In this document: one piece after another, positions 51,903-61,495 of the stretch
Layout: each line of letters opens with the position of its first letter
Numbering within the stretch: the stretch's first letter is position 1
Translations under genes and position numbers: made by a program
Notes under the pieces: generated by a model
The model's database searches: none
Told to the model about the DNA's origin: nothing
What the model saw: only the letters and a program-made list of their open reading frames with translations
Assembly: GCF_001054325.1 (NCBI RefSeq)
Contig: NZ_JVVM01000002.1
Location: 38,630-102,629 of the forward strand
Length of the DNA stretch: 64,000 bases
Source: Corynebacterium vitaeruminis
GTDB lineage: Bacteria > Actinomycetota > Actinomycetes > Mycobacteriales > Mycobacteriaceae
Direction of reading: 5' to 3'

Positions 51903-54170
51903 TTAGTCGTCCTCGACCGGAACCAGCGAGATCTTGCCGCGGTTGTCGATGTCAGCGATTTCGACCTGAATCTTGTCGCCGACGTTGATGACATCCTCGA
52001 CCTTCTCGATGCGCTTGTCGCCACCGAGCTTCGAGATGTGGATCAGACCGTCACGGCCCGGAGTCAGGGAGACGAAAGCACCGAAGGCGACAGTCTTCAC
52101 AACAGTGCCCAGGTAGCGCTCGCCGACCTTCGGTAGCTGCGGGTTAGCAATCGCGTTGATCTGCTCGATTGCAGCGTCCGCGGCCTTACCGGAAGTTGCC
52201 GATACAAACACGGTGCCGTCGTCCTCGATGGAGATGTCAGCGCCAGTTTCCTCGGTGATGCCGTTGATGGTCTTGCCCTTCGGGCCGATGACCTCACCAA
52301 TCTTCGAAGCCGGAACCTTGACGGTAGTGATCTTCGGAGCGAGGCTGCTCATCTCATCCGGGGATTCGATGACCTCAGCCATGGTAGAGAGGATGGCCAG
52401 ACGTGCATCACGAGCCTGCGACAGGGCATCGGCCAGAACCTTCGACGGAATACCGTCGAGCTTGGTGTCCAGCTGCAGTGCGGTAATGAAGTCCGCAGTA
52501 CCAGCGACCTTGAAGTCCATGTCACCGAAAGCGTCTTCAGCACCGAGGATATCGGTCAGCGCGACGAAGCGGTTCTCACCGTCAACCTCGCCGGAAACCA
52601 GACCCATGGCGATACCGGCAACCGGAGCCTTCAGCGGCACACCGGCGTTGTACAGCGACAGAGTCGAAGCACAGACCGAACCCATAGAGGTCGAACCATT
52701 GGATCCAAGCGCCTCGGAGACCTGGCGAATGGTGTACGGGAACTCCTCACGGGACGGCACGACCGGCAGCAGAGCGCGCTCAGCCAGTGCCCCGTGGCCA
52801 ATCTCGCGGCGCTTCGGAGAGCCAACACGACCGGTCTCGCCGGTGGAGTACGGCGGGAAGTTGTAGTGGTGGATGTAGCGCTTGGAAGTAACCGGGGTCA
52901 GCGAGTCAATCTGCTGTTCCATCTTCAGCATGTCCAAAGTGGTGACACCCAGAATCTGGGTTTCACCGCGCTCGAAAAGCGAGGAACCGTGCGCGCGCGG
53001 AACCAGGCCGACCTCAACGCCCAGGTCACGGATGTCAGTGACACCGCGACCGTCAATACGGAAGCCCTCGGCCAGAATCTTCTCACGAACAATCTGCTTC
53101 ATCACTGCGTTATATGCAGCGCGAATCTGCTTGGAAGCAGCCTGCTCATCGACATCGTCAGAGACGAAACGCTCCAGCAGCTGCCCCTCGACGTCCTCCA
53201 TGTACTCGTTGGTGGCGTCGTCTCGATCCTGCTTACCCGGAATGGTGAGCAGCTTGGCCAGCTTCTTAGCGGACTTCTTCTCGACTGCATCGAAGATTTC
53301 ATCGCTGTACGCCGGGAACAGCGGGAACTCCTGCGTTTCCTTCGCTGCGCGCTCAGCCAGACCCTTCTGTGCCTCACACAGAACCTTGATGTGCGGCTTT
53401 GCGGCCTCGAGACCAGCGGCGACGATGTCCTCGGTCGGGGCCGGTGCACCGTCAGCAATACGCTTGACGACGGTCTCCCCTGCTCCGGCCTCCACCATCA
53501 TGATGGCGACATCTTCGACGTTCTTGCCACGGCGCTTGCGGGTGACAATACGACCAGCGACGACCATCTCGAACAGAGCCTGCTCGTGCTGCTCCTCGGT
53601 CGGGAAAGCGACCCATGCGCCCTCCGGATGCTTATCATCGGCGACAAGCGCAATGCGGACTCCACCGACGGCGCCGGAAACCGGCAGCCCGGAAAGCTGA
53701 GTTGCAGCTGATGCGCCATTGATTGCGACGACGTCGTAGCGGTCCTTCGGATCCCAGGACATAACGGTGACGACAACCTGTACCTCGTTGCGCAGGCCCT
53801 TGACGAAGGTCGGGCGCAGCGGACGGTCAATCAGACGACATGCCAGGATGGCGTCGGTGGATGGGCGGCCTTCACGGCGGAAGAACGAACCCGGAATCTT
53901 GCCCGCAGCGTACATACGCTCTTCTACGTCAACGGTCAGCGGGAAGAAGTCAAAGCCCTCGCGGGGCTGGTTAGAAGCGGTGACGGTGGACAGGAGCATG
54001 GTCTCCTCGTCCAAGTAAGTGGTCACCGAACCATCGGCCTGACGAGCCAGCTGGCCCGTTTCAAAGCGGATGGTGCGGGTGCCGAAATCACCATTGTCGA
54101 TGGTGGCAACGGCCTCGGTAATACCGAAATCCTCATCAAAGAAAAATTCAACAGCCTTGCTGTTGGCCAT
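51903..54170 (-). CDS. pnp: Polyribonucleotide nucleotidyltransferase (PNPase)
   Basis: From the ATG at 54170 (AGGAG upstream) the protein has 755 residues. It has two RNase PH domains ([27 protein letters not shown] near residue 85; [18 protein letters not shown] near 410), a KH domain ([21 protein letters not shown]) and a C-terminal S1 domain. It degrades RNA from the 3' end with phosphate and makes guanosine tetraphosphate in actinobacterial relatives (GpsI). A frame reaching 54245 adds an unlikely N-terminus. rpsO lies 480 bp upstream, unusually far. Confidence 0.96.
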   Translation of the reverse strand: MANSKAVEFFFDEDFGITEAVATIDNGDFGTRTIRFETGQLARQADGSVTTYLDEETMLLSTVTASNQPREGFDFFPLTVDVEERMYAAGKIPGSFFRREGRPSTDAILACRLIDRPLRPTFVKGLRNEVQVVVTVMSWDPKDRYDVVAINGASAATQLSGLPVSGAVGGVRIALVADDKHPEGAWVAFPTEEQHEQALFEMVVAGRIVTRKRRGKNVEDVAIMMVEAGAGETVVKRIADGAPAPTEDIVAAGLEAAKPHIKVLCEAQKGLAERAAKETQEFPLFPAYSDEIFDAVEKKSAKKLAKLLTIPGKQDRDDATNEYMEDVEGQLLERFVSDDVDEQAASKQIRAAYNAVMKQIVREKILAEGFRIDGRGVTDIRDLGVEVGLVPRAHGSSLFERGETQILGVTTLDMLKMEQQIDSLTPVTSKRYIHHYNFPPYSTGETGRVGSPKRREIGHGALAERALLPVVPSREEFPYTIRQVSEALGSNGSTSMGSVCASTLSLYNAGVPLKAPVAGIAMGLVSGEVDGENRFVALTDILGAEDAFGDMDFKVAGTADFITALQLDTKLDGIPSKVLADALSQARDARLAILSTMAEVIESPDEMSSLAPKITTVKVPASKIGEVIGPKGKTINGITEETGADISIEDDGTVFVSATSGKAADAAIEQINAIANPQLPKVGERYLGTVVKTVAFGAFVSLTPGRDGLIHISKLGGDKRIEKVEDVINVGDKIQVEIADIDNRGKISLVPVEDD

Positions 54171-54530
54171 AGGTTTCTTACTCCTAGAAATAGCGGCGAT
54201 CATCGATGTCGCCTGAAAAGATCGAATGAACTTCGTTTGCGTCACGCATTCTACCAGCTAACGCGGAAAGTTCTCGTATTGGACGGATCGGAGATCTCTC
54301 ACTGCCATCTGGGTTCTTGCACCTACGCGGGGTTCTAGGAGTTTGCGGAGCGGGGGCACTTATCGATGACTTCTCTTCACTCATCGATGGATTACCGTGT
54401 CTTATCGAAGGTGCCCCGGCACTTATGCGCACGCTGTCAATCAGCCCCTCCACATGTCGATGAGGTATTCACTTGTGGCCACGCTACAGCCCATCGATGA
54501 GTGAATACCACAACGACAAGTGACCAAAAA
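54171..54530. other. rpsO-pnp intergenic region with short repeats
   Basis: No credible gene. The motif ATCGATGA or close variants occur at least four times between 54361 and 54505. A perfect 15 bp inverted pair, TTCACTCATCGATGG (54376-54390) and CCATCGATGAGTGAA (54491-54505), encloses 100 bp. GGTATTCAC/GTGAATACC form another small pair. It must hold the pnp promoter. Confidence 0.5.
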
Positions 54531-54575
54531 GACCCGCCGTGAGCTTCCATCCAATGGAAACCCAAACGGCGGGTC
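54531..54575 (-). terminator. Intrinsic terminator after rpsO
   Basis: GACCCGCCGT at 54531-54540 pairs with ACGGCGGGTC at 54566-54575, with an inner TTCCAT/ATGGAA stem. TTTTTGG follows on the minus strand. It separates rpsO from pnp. Confidence 0.85.
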
Positions 54576-54652
54576 TAAAAGCTTAAAAGCCTTGAATTAA
54601 CAGAGCAACTTACACCAATGAAGCTCTGACAAACAGGACCTTAAGGGAAATC

Positions 54653-54922
54653 TTAGCGACGCAGGCCCAGGCGCTCGATCAGCTTACGGTAGCGCTCAAC
54701 GTCGTTGTCCTGCAGGTACTGCAGCAGACCCTTGCGGCGACCGACCAGCAGCAGCAGACCACGACGGGAGTGGTGATCGTGCTTGTGGAACTTCAGGTGC
54801 TCGGTCAGCTGACGAATACGAGCGGTCAGCAGTGCAACCTGAGCCTCCGGGGAACCGGTATCGGTCTCGTGCAGACCGAATTCCTTGAGAATCTCTGCCT
54901 TTTCTGCAGTATTCAAAGCCAT
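54653..54922 (-). CDS. rpsO: 30S ribosomal protein S15
   Basis: The 89-residue protein is a full-length S15: [52 protein letters not shown] and [12 protein letters not shown]. It binds the central domain of 16S rRNA early in 30S assembly. It has its own terminator, so it is not simply read through to pnp as in many bacteria. Confidence 0.97.
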   Translation of the reverse strand: MALNTAEKAEILKEFGLHETDTGSPEAQVALLTARIRQLTEHLKFHKHDHHSRRGLLLLVGRRKGLLQYLQDNDVERYRKLIERLGLRR

Positions 54923-55063
54923 GTAAATCTAACTCCTTGAATCAAATTATGGTCGTTGTTTCAGTCCACATTCTCGGCTTTCTCGGAACCAAACAGCATT
55001 TGGCAGCTAATTCCTCGCAACTGCTTGTGGACCGCAGTCACAGCCGACGGGAAACTTTACCAG

Positions 55064-56059
55064 CTATTCCGCTTTAGCCAAAATGGCCTTGGTGTCAGTG
55101 ACGTCCTGGTTCATTCGGTCAATGAGTTCTTCGACCGAGTCGAACTTCTCCATTCCGCGAATACGGTGGACAAACTCTATCTGTCCGGCAGTGCCGTAGA
55201 GGTCCGCATGGCGGTCAATAACGTAGGCCTCTACCGTGCGGTCAGTGTCCCCAAAGGTCACATTGGTGCCCACTGACACCGCTGCTGGGTAGCGAACCCC
55301 GAACTCGATATCGCCTTCCTCATCCGCCTCGGGTCGTGCCTGCGTCGGCTGAGCTGTAAACCACGCTGCGTAGACACCATCGGCTGGGATTGCCAAGCCT
55401 TCTGCGAAGTCAATGTTGGCTGTTGGAAAGCCGAGCTGTGCCCCACCGCGCCCCTGGCCTGGAATGACATCGCCATCGACACGGTAGAAGTACCCAAGAC
55501 ACGTGGCGGCCGCGGACACCGCACCGTCGGCAAGCAAACCGCGAATACGCGTCGAAGAGACACGCTCCGTAGAGTCCTCGGCGGTGACATCAAGGAGATC
55601 GACGATAGTGACGTCCACCCCACACTCACGGCCGTGCCCCGGCATAGTCTCGGCAGTACCTGCGGCCTTTTTCCCATAGGTGAAGTTCTGGCCGACGAAA
55701 ACGGCCTGCGCGTTCAGCTTGTCGCGGACAACGGTGCGGACAAAGTCCTCAGCGGGGATGCTGGAGAAGTTCTTGTCGAAAGGCACGACGAGCATGGCAT
55801 CGATTCCCTCCGCCTCTGCCAGTTCGGCACGACGGGAAACAGTGGACAGTGCTGGCGGCACCTTATCCGGGGCAAACAGCGCTACCGGGTTAGGGTCAAA
55901 GGTCATCAGCAGCGATTTCACGCCACGAGCGCGAGCGTCTCTGACCGCAGCAGCAATCAGACGCTTATGACCGAGGTGAATTCCATCGAAAACCCCAATG
56001 GTTACGACCGTGTCGCCCAGGTCTGCGGGTGCATTGTCCAAGCCATACCAAATCTCCAC
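55064..56059 (-). CDS. ribF: Riboflavin kinase / FAD synthetase RibF
   Basis: From GTG 56059 the protein has 331 residues. The FAD-synthetase half has GVFDGIHLGHKRL at 22-34 and STRIRGLLADG near 160. The flavokinase half begins near 185 with QGRGGAQLGFPTANI and ends with the RIRGMEKFDSVEELIDRM segment. It makes FMN and FAD from riboflavin. A frame up to 56335 overlaps truB and is rejected. It is divergent from truB with about 65 bp between the starts. Confidence 0.95.
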   Translation of the reverse strand: MEIWYGLDNAPADLGDTVVTIGVFDGIHLGHKRLIAAAVRDARARGVKSLLMTFDPNPVALFAPDKVPPALSTVSRRAELAEAEGIDAMLVVPFDKNFSSIPAEDFVRTVVRDKLNAQAVFVGQNFTYGKKAAGTAETMPGHGRECGVDVTIVDLLDVTAEDSTERVSSTRIRGLLADGAVSAAATCLGYFYRVDGDVIPGQGRGGAQLGFPTANIDFAEGLAIPADGVYAAWFTAQPTQARPEADEEGDIEFGVRYPAAVSVGTNVTFGDTDRTVEAYVIDRHADLYGTAGQIEFVHRIRGMEKFDSVEELIDRMNQDVTDTKAILAKAE

Positions 56060-56123
56060 AAAGAGCCAGTGTAACTGGTCGCCGTTTAACACACCGCATA
56101 TAGTGCAACATAGGATTGCGTCT

Positions 56124-57110
56124 ATGACCGACTTCGATCCAATTGCAGACGCCGGCATTGTCATCGTGGACAAGCCCCAAGGCTGGACAAGCCATGATGT
56201 AGTGGGCAAACTCCGTCGAATTTTCCGCACTAAGAAGGTCGGCCACTCTGGCACCCTCGATCCGATGGCCACCGGCGTTCTCGTCCTCGGCATCGGCCGT
56301 GGCACCCGTTTCCTGCCGCATGTGCACGCCGACACGAAGTCCTACCAAGCGACGATTCGTCTCGGCGCTGCCACGCTTACCGACGATGCCGAGGGCGAAT
56401 TGCTTTCCGAATCCTCAGCGGCAGCAGTGACCGATGAAATGATTCGGGAGAAAGTTGCTGACTTCACCGGCTCAATTATGCAGAAACCGGCTGCGGTATC
56501 CGCGGTGAAGATCGACGGTGTCCGCGCCTACGAACGTATTCGCCGGGGCGAGAAGGTCGATATCCCCGCTCGTCCGGTGACAATCACCCGCTATGAAGTT
56601 TTGGACATCCGCCACGACTCCAATCCTGTTCGTCCCGGTGAATGCATCGACATCGATGTGGAGGTCGACTGCTCTGCTGGTACATTCATCCGCGCGTTGG
56701 CTCGTGACTTGGGGGAGGCACTGGGAGTCGGTGGGCATCTCACCGCGCTACGGCGTACTGCTGCAGGCGTTTTCACCATTGACGAGGCATTGACTATCGA
56801 CGAGCTCACGGCCAAAGCCGAACAGTTTGACGCTGCGCACCCGGAACTTGCGGAGATGCGTCGCCCCAGCCCGGAGCGTGCCGCTGCGTTGCTACCGATG
56901 AGTCTGGACGAAGCCTGCCTGCGTTGCTTCGATACCCGCGAAATTACTGAACAGCAGGCGGCTGATTTGGCGCAGGGCAAGTGGTTGGAGCCGATCGGAA
57001 AGTCGGGGATCTACGCGGCGGTGTCACCAGCCGGAAAGGTTCCGGCACTGCTCACAGAATCTGGCAAGCGAGCCAAAACGGTCTTCGTGGTGCGCCCGGC
57101 CACGCTGTAA
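56124..57110 (+). CDS. truB: tRNA pseudouridine-55 synthase TruB
   Basis: From the ATG at 56124 the protein has 328 residues. The start GIVIVDKPQGWTSHDVV and the catalytic motif GHSGTLDPMATGVL with D46 are clear, and a C-terminal PUA-like part is present. It makes pseudouridine 55 in the T loop of tRNAs. It is the only plus-strand gene between 46097 and the right end. It converges on pptT. Confidence 0.96.
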   Translation: MTDFDPIADAGIVIVDKPQGWTSHDVVGKLRRIFRTKKVGHSGTLDPMATGVLVLGIGRGTRFLPHVHADTKSYQATIRLGAATLTDDAEGELLSESSAAAVTDEMIREKVADFTGSIMQKPAAVSAVKIDGVRAYERIRRGEKVDIPARPVTITRYEVLDIRHDSNPVRPGECIDIDVEVDCSAGTFIRALARDLGEALGVGGHLTALRRTAAGVFTIDEALTIDELTAKAEQFDAAHPELAEMRRPSPERAAALLPMSLDEACLRCFDTREITEQQAADLAQGKWLEPIGKSGIYAAVSPAGKVPALLTESGKRAKTVFVVRPATL

Positions 57111-57144
57111 GAGTTAATCCGTCAGCGGCAACGCCACGTGCCGC

Positions 57145-57840
57145 TTAAGCCTGCTCGAGCCACACCGCCGTGATAACAACTCCGGCACCGCGGACCCAGA
57201 AGCCCAATACGCCGCGGAAACACTCGGGCACCTCACGATGAAACGCCAGCGCCAAAGGTCCGCCCGTCACTCCCCGCGAAAAACCCCATCTGGTTAATGG
57301 CTTCTTCCCCAGCTGCACGGAGACCTCATCAAAATCGAGCCACTGACCGACTATCGGCTCCCAGAGCTTGTACATCGATTCCTTGGCGCTAAATTGCACC
57401 AGCGGGTCAAGGCGAGCCTCGTCAGCGCGCAAGACGGAATCAATGATTCCTAACTCTAGAGTCTGCTCAACTTCCACATCGATACCAAGCCCCTGCAGCT
57501 GTTCATCGTGCGCGGCCACTGCTGCGACAGCCTTGTCGCAGTGACTAATTGATCCGACAACTCCTCGCGGCCACAGGGGCGCGCCACTGGGTGATGCAGC
57601 AATCCCGTCTGGGGCAGACTCTCCTAGTCTCTGCAAAACCTCATGCGCAGTGAGACGCCCCCGGGTGAAATCTCGAACTCGTGCTGTTACGGCTCTGTCA
57701 GAAAGGGTGAACTCAGCACTGCGGAGCTGTCGCAATTCTGCGTCGCTAAAGGGCAGCTCGGCATTGGGCCTGATAACCAGCTGGCTACCCGCAGGTAGAT
57801 GTGTGGTTAGGGCCTCCTGGACGTCGGCAAGCACATTCAT
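57145..57840 (-). CDS. pptT: 4'-phosphopantetheinyl transferase (PptT/Sfp type)
   Basis: From the ATG at 57840 the protein has 231 residues. The three PPTase motifs are visible: GVVGSISHCDKAVAA near residue 90, GIDVEVEQTLE near 118 with the metal-binding Asp/Glu, and FSAKESMYKLW near 150. It transfers phosphopantetheine to acyl-, peptidyl- or aryl-carrier proteins such as fatty-acid synthase I and Pks13-like enzymes. The start overlaps the MATE stop by 4 bp (ATGA). Confidence 0.93.
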   Translation of the reverse strand: MNVLADVQEALTTHLPAGSQLVIRPNAELPFSDAELRQLRSAEFTLSDRAVTARVRDFTRGRLTAHEVLQRLGESAPDGIAASPSGAPLWPRGVVGSISHCDKAVAAVAAHDEQLQGLGIDVEVEQTLELGIIDSVLRADEARLDPLVQFSAKESMYKLWEPIVGQWLDFDEVSVQLGKKPLTRWGFSRGVTGGPLALAFHREVPECFRGVLGFWVRGAGVVITAVWLEQA

Positions 57841-59213
57841 TCGTTGACGCCGTACCATTTCTCGCCGCGGAAGCGGGTGGCGACAAAGACAAGTCGCAAA
57901 ATCATGAAGGCCAAGAGACCACACCACACGCCGGTCAGACCCCAGCCAAATGCCTGCGCCAGCCAGACCGGTGGGAGGAATCCGCACAGGACCGCGCTAA
58001 CGGTGGCGTTACGAAGGAAGGCTGCGTCGCCGGCACCGAGCAACACGCCGTCGAGTGCGAAGACGATACCGCCGATAGGAATCATTGCGACGAGAATCCA
58101 CCATGGTCCCGAGGTGACGGAACTAATTACACCTGAGTCATCGGTGAAGACGCGGACGATGCTGGCGTTGCCGACGGCGAAGATAGCTGCGAGGCCGAGA
58201 GAAATGATGCTTGACCATGCAGTAACTCGCTTGCCAGTCCAGCGGGCAACACCCGTGGAGCTACCGCCTAGGGCTGCACCGACGAGTGTCTGTGCTGCAA
58301 TGGCCAGAGAATCGAGAACCAAAGAGATGAGATTCCACAGCTGCAGCATGACCTGGTGCCCACCGAGCGTGTTCGGCCCCACGCGGCCAGCAACTGCGGC
58401 CGCGGAGAGGAACGCTACCTGGAAGGACAGGGACCGAACAATGAGGTCGCGACCGAGGACAAGCTGGCTTTTGATGATGCTGCCGTTGGGGCGCAGGGCA
58501 AGGTTGCGCTGAGTACACTCCTTGAAAAGACTGCGCAGGAATAAGCCGCCGGTAATCAATTCGCCTAAGAGCACGGCCATTGCGGAGCCCTCAAGCCCAA
58601 AGGCACGGACAAGCGGCACAATGACAATGGCTGCGGGAATGAGGCCGGCTAGTACAAAAAGCAACGGTGCGCGGGTGTTTTGAATGCCTCGCAGCCAACC
58701 GTTGCCCGCCTGCGCAATCAAGGTCAGCGGAATGGCGAAGGCCGCAACGCGTAGCCACTGCCCTGCATCCTGGGCGACCTCAGAGTGTGGAGCGAGCCAA
58801 CCGGTAAATACCGGTGCTAGTCCCACGATGATGGTGAAGAGGCTAAGACCGACGAAAATGGCAACCCATGTTGCCTGCAGCCCCTCTTCGACCGCTTCAT
58901 CAACGTTGCCTTTACCAAATGCTCGTGCTGATCGGGCGGTGGTGCCATAAGCCAGGAAAGTGAGCTGCGTGGTCACCACGGAAAAGACGGTGGAGCCAGC
59001 GGCAAGTGCCGCTAGCTCAATCGCTCCGAGCCGTCCAATAACGGCCGTATCCAGCAGTACATAGAGAGCCGGCGCGGCAAGCACACCCAGCGCGGGTAGC
59101 GCCAGCGAAACAATCGCTCGGAGGCTGACATCCGACTTCGAGTTGTGTCCGGTTCGCTCTATGTCAGCTTGCTTGACCTCAGTATGCTCCTGAGTTTCTC
59201 GCGAGTCCGACAA
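57837..59213 (-). CDS. MATE-family efflux transporter (DinF-like)
   Basis: The 458-residue protein has 12 predicted membrane helices. LALPALGVLAAPALYVLLDTAVIGRLG near residue 37 and GNGWLRGIQNTRAPLL near 175 are typical of the DinF branch of MATE transporters. These export cationic compounds with Na+ or H+; the substrate is unknown. It starts at TTG 59213, 4 bp after the nrnA stop, and overlaps pptT, so nrnA-MATE-pptT form a tight operon. The same set occurs downstream of rbfA in other corynebacteria. Confidence 0.9.
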   Translation of the reverse strand: MSDSRETQEHTEVKQADIERTGHNSKSDVSLRAIVSLALPALGVLAAPALYVLLDTAVIGRLGAIELAALAAGSTVFSVVTTQLTFLAYGTTARSARAFGKGNVDEAVEEGLQATWVAIFVGLSLFTIIVGLAPVFTGWLAPHSEVAQDAGQWLRVAAFAIPLTLIAQAGNGWLRGIQNTRAPLLFVLAGLIPAAIVIVPLVRAFGLEGSAMAVLLGELITGGLFLRSLFKECTQRNLALRPNGSIIKSQLVLGRDLIVRSLSFQVAFLSAAAVAGRVGPNTLGGHQVMLQLWNLISLVLDSLAIAAQTLVGAALGGSSTGVARWTGKRVTAWSSIISLGLAAIFAVGNASIVRVFTDDSGVISSVTSGPWWILVAMIPIGGIVFALDGVLLGAGDAAFLRNATVSAVLCGFLPPVWLAQAFGWGLTGVWCGLLAFMILRLVFVATRFRGEKWYGVNE

Positions 59214-59217
59214 TCCC

Positions 59218-60279
59218 CTAGACCTCGCTCATATCACGCCGTGCCTGGGCTGCGACCTCGCTCGTGCCCAGAATGGCCTGCAGCAGCTCATCCTTGCTGC
59301 ACTCGCGAGTCAGACCGGCTGCGCGCTCGTGGCCACCGCCACCGATTGCCAGGGCAACCTGGGACACATCGACAACCTCTCGGGAACGCAACGATACCGC
59401 CCACTGGCCTGGCTCATACTCCTTGAGCACCGCACAGACATCAGCCGCATTTGTCGTCCGCACGATGTCCACGACTGACTCAATCTCATCGTGACCGACC
59501 TCGCTGGTCTGATCGTGCTCAATGACGACGTGGATGAGACCGGCGCCGTCGCCCCACTCGGGCACGAGTGTGGCAGTGGAAAGCACCTGCCCCAGGAAGG
59601 GCAAGTAGGCAAATGGGTGCTCCTCCAACAGCTGCGCACCAATTGTGCGGGGATCGAGCCCCTTGTCCAGCAACCGCGCCGCCGAGGTATGCATGCGAGA
59701 ACGCCCAAACTGGAACGACGCGGTGTCTGTCAACAACCCCGCATAGAGCGCATGCGCCATCGGCGTGGTCAGCTTGATGCCCCAGACGCCGAAGAAGTCC
59801 AGCAGCACCATGGTCGAGGACTCTGCGAGCGCATCAACCATGTTGACGGCCCCAAAGCGGGTGTTGGTCGCGTGGTGGTCGACATTGATTACGCGGTCGG
59901 AAGCCATCACGCGCTCTTCTAACTCACCGAGGCGCCCCGGGCTTGCGCAGTCGACGGTCACCCATGTATCGATATCCTCATCCAAGTCCGTGTACTCCAC
60001 GAACCGCTCCCACCCGGGGATGGTCAGCAGCGACTTGGCGGGCAAATCGCTCTCGCCGTAGCTGGCAACAGCCGAAATGCCACGCTGTACAAGAGCCATG
60101 ACCATCGCAGATGCAGCACCAATCGCATCCGCATCGGGGTGAACATGGGCAATGACGCCGACCTTCTTGGCGCCGGCAAGCATTTCTTGCATCTGCTGAA
60201 TCGGCTTGGACATGCGGCGATCAATCGCCTGAGAGAGCTGATGGGCTGCCTGCTCTTGAGCCTGCGGAGAAGTGGTCAC
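59218..60279 (-). CDS. nrnA: DHH-family oligoribonuclease / pAp phosphatase NrnA
   Basis: The 353-residue protein has the DHH motifs: AHVHPDADAIGAA near residue 44, DCAS near 109 and VDHHATN near 133, then a DHHA1 domain with GGGGHERAAG near 315. NrnA degrades short RNA fragments and removes 3'-phosphate from pAp. It starts at GTG 60279 and follows rbfA by 42 bp. The HPDAD and DHH metal-ligand residues are intact. Confidence 0.94.
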   Translation of the reverse strand: MTTSPQAQEQAAHQLSQAIDRRMSKPIQQMQEMLAGAKKVGVIAHVHPDADAIGAASAMVMALVQRGISAVASYGESDLPAKSLLTIPGWERFVEYTDLDEDIDTWVTVDCASPGRLGELEERVMASDRVINVDHHATNTRFGAVNMVDALAESSTMVLLDFFGVWGIKLTTPMAHALYAGLLTDTASFQFGRSRMHTSAARLLDKGLDPRTIGAQLLEEHPFAYLPFLGQVLSTATLVPEWGDGAGLIHVVIEHDQTSEVGHDEIESVVDIVRTTNAADVCAVLKEYEPGQWAVSLRSREVVDVSQVALAIGGGGHERAAGLTRECSKDELLQAILGTSEVAAQARRDMSEV

Positions 60280-60321
60280 GTTAGTGCCCCTTTCATCTAT
60301 AGGTGTGGCTGGCGGAGAGTT

Positions 60322-60753
60322 TTACTCCTCGTCGCGGTATGGGTTGGCATCGCCCGCGGGCTTGGCATCCCTTGCCCGTTCCGCCAGTTCTGCATCACGC
60401 GCGCGAGTCTTGTCGAGAAGCTCCTCCAAGTGCGCAGAAATCTCCGGCACCGTGTCGACCTCGAACGTCAGGGTCGGTGTGTAGCGCACACCGGTGCCAC
60501 GACCGACCAGGGAACGCAGCTGCCCCTTCGCCTTTTCCAGCGCTGCCGTCGCAGACTCATAATCCGGTTCCTCGTCCAGCGTGCGTCCGCGGACGGTGTA
60601 GAAAATCGTGGCATCGTGCAAATCGCCGGTGACGCGGCAGTCCGTGATAGTCACAAACTCCAGGCGCCGATCCTTAATTTCACGCTCAATTGAGCTGGCG
60701 ACAATCTCCTGAATTCGCTTGGACAGCCTGCGCGCGCGTGCTGGATCTGCCAT
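60322..60753 (-). CDS. rbfA: 30S ribosome-binding factor RbfA
   Basis: The 143-residue protein is a KH-fold Rbf[27 protein letters not shown] at the start and [19 protein letters not shown] in the middle. It acts in 16S rRNA 5'-end maturation and cold adaptation. A hydrophilic tail after about residue 115 is typical of actinobacteria. Normally it follows infB closely; here 740 bp and a terminator lie between, so it needs its own promoter. Confidence 0.95.
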   Translation of the reverse strand: MADPARARRLSKRIQEIVASSIEREIKDRRLEFVTITDCRVTGDLHDATIFYTVRGRTLDEEPDYESATAALEKAKGQLRSLVGRGTGVRYTPTLTFEVDTVPEISAHLEELLDKTRARDAELAERARDAKPAGDANPYRDEE

Positions 60754-61178
60754 TTTTGGCTACTCCCTATCTATCTAAACCTGTGCGTAACGATTCGTAG
60801 CTAGACCCCTTATAGCGTGGGGCCTGAGGTGCCCCTTCGCTGACAACGACACAATTGGGATCCGGCAAAAGCGATTCAATACAAAGGACTGCTAATACTA
60901 ACGCAAAACACTACTCAACTTCGAACCGCAAGTTTCGTATCTTCACCTGCGGCCGTCTACCGAGTGCGGTCATGTGTTTCGCCCTACGTTCGACCTTTGT
61001 TAGTGCCCCTTTCATCATCATGACAATACTGCCGACACCATCGATGTCATCGCCTGCTTGAGAAGCCACTACAACCAAGATGCGCAGGCGAAACGGGGTC
61101 TCCTCACCCCCGCTATCGCACAGCAACTCAACGGCCGGAAATGCCAGCCAGAGCGCAGCTCAGAATCTTTGCCTACAC
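60754..61178. other. Degenerate region between rbfA and the orphan fragment
   Basis: No intact gene is visible. A minus-strand frame at 60911-61126 (71 codons) has no recognisable domain or good ribosome-binding site. The rbfA promoter should lie in the last 100-150 bp. Confidence 0.4.
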
Positions 61179-61406
61179 CTAACATACGTCGTCAGTCCCG
61201 AAAAGCAGCGTTGGCCCAAACGCTACCGCGTGGAGGTACCAATTATGACCATCCTCAATGGTTACTTCGGAATCAAAGGCGAACTTCCCTGACCAAATCC
61301 TGTCCAATTGCGCAAGAGTCTCCTCTGCGCTCGCCGGAGGATAACTCAAAATATTCGTTCGCGGCAGTTCACCCGAGAGTGCAAAGAGATTAGTTTTGAA
61401 GCCCAT
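61179..61406 (-). pseudogene. Short orphan frame, possible truncated gene
   Basis: From the ATG at 61406 the frame gives 75 residues (MGFKTNLFALSGELP..., then DGHNWYLHAVAFGPTLLFG) and stops at TAG. The composition looks like a real N-terminal domain, and the stop follows a beta-strand-like segment abruptly. Beyond it all three frames are broken early. No clear ribosome-binding site is present and it starts just behind the infB terminator. It may be the remnant of a longer gene; a weak resemblance to DUF6928-type starts was noticed but is not firm. Confidence 0.35.
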
Positions 61407-61426
61407 AACGAACACCGTACGCAAAA

Positions 61427-61450
61427 AGGCGCTCCCCGAAGGGAGCGCCT
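61427..61450 (-). terminator. Intrinsic terminator after infB
   Basis: GGCGCTCCC at 61428-61436 pairs with GGGAGCGCC at 61441-61449 around a 4-base loop, with an extra A-T pair. On the minus strand TTTTT follows. It ends the infB transcript before rbfA. Confidence 0.93.
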
Positions 61451-61495
61451 TATCAAAGTTCACGCAGTGCTTAGCTTGCGGTTCAGCTTGCGCTA

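Noticed and set aside
54184..54453. 89-codon minus-strand frame between pnp and rpsO
   Set aside because: Low-complexity composition, no domain, no ribosome-binding site, and it covers the repeat-rich region and the pnp leader.
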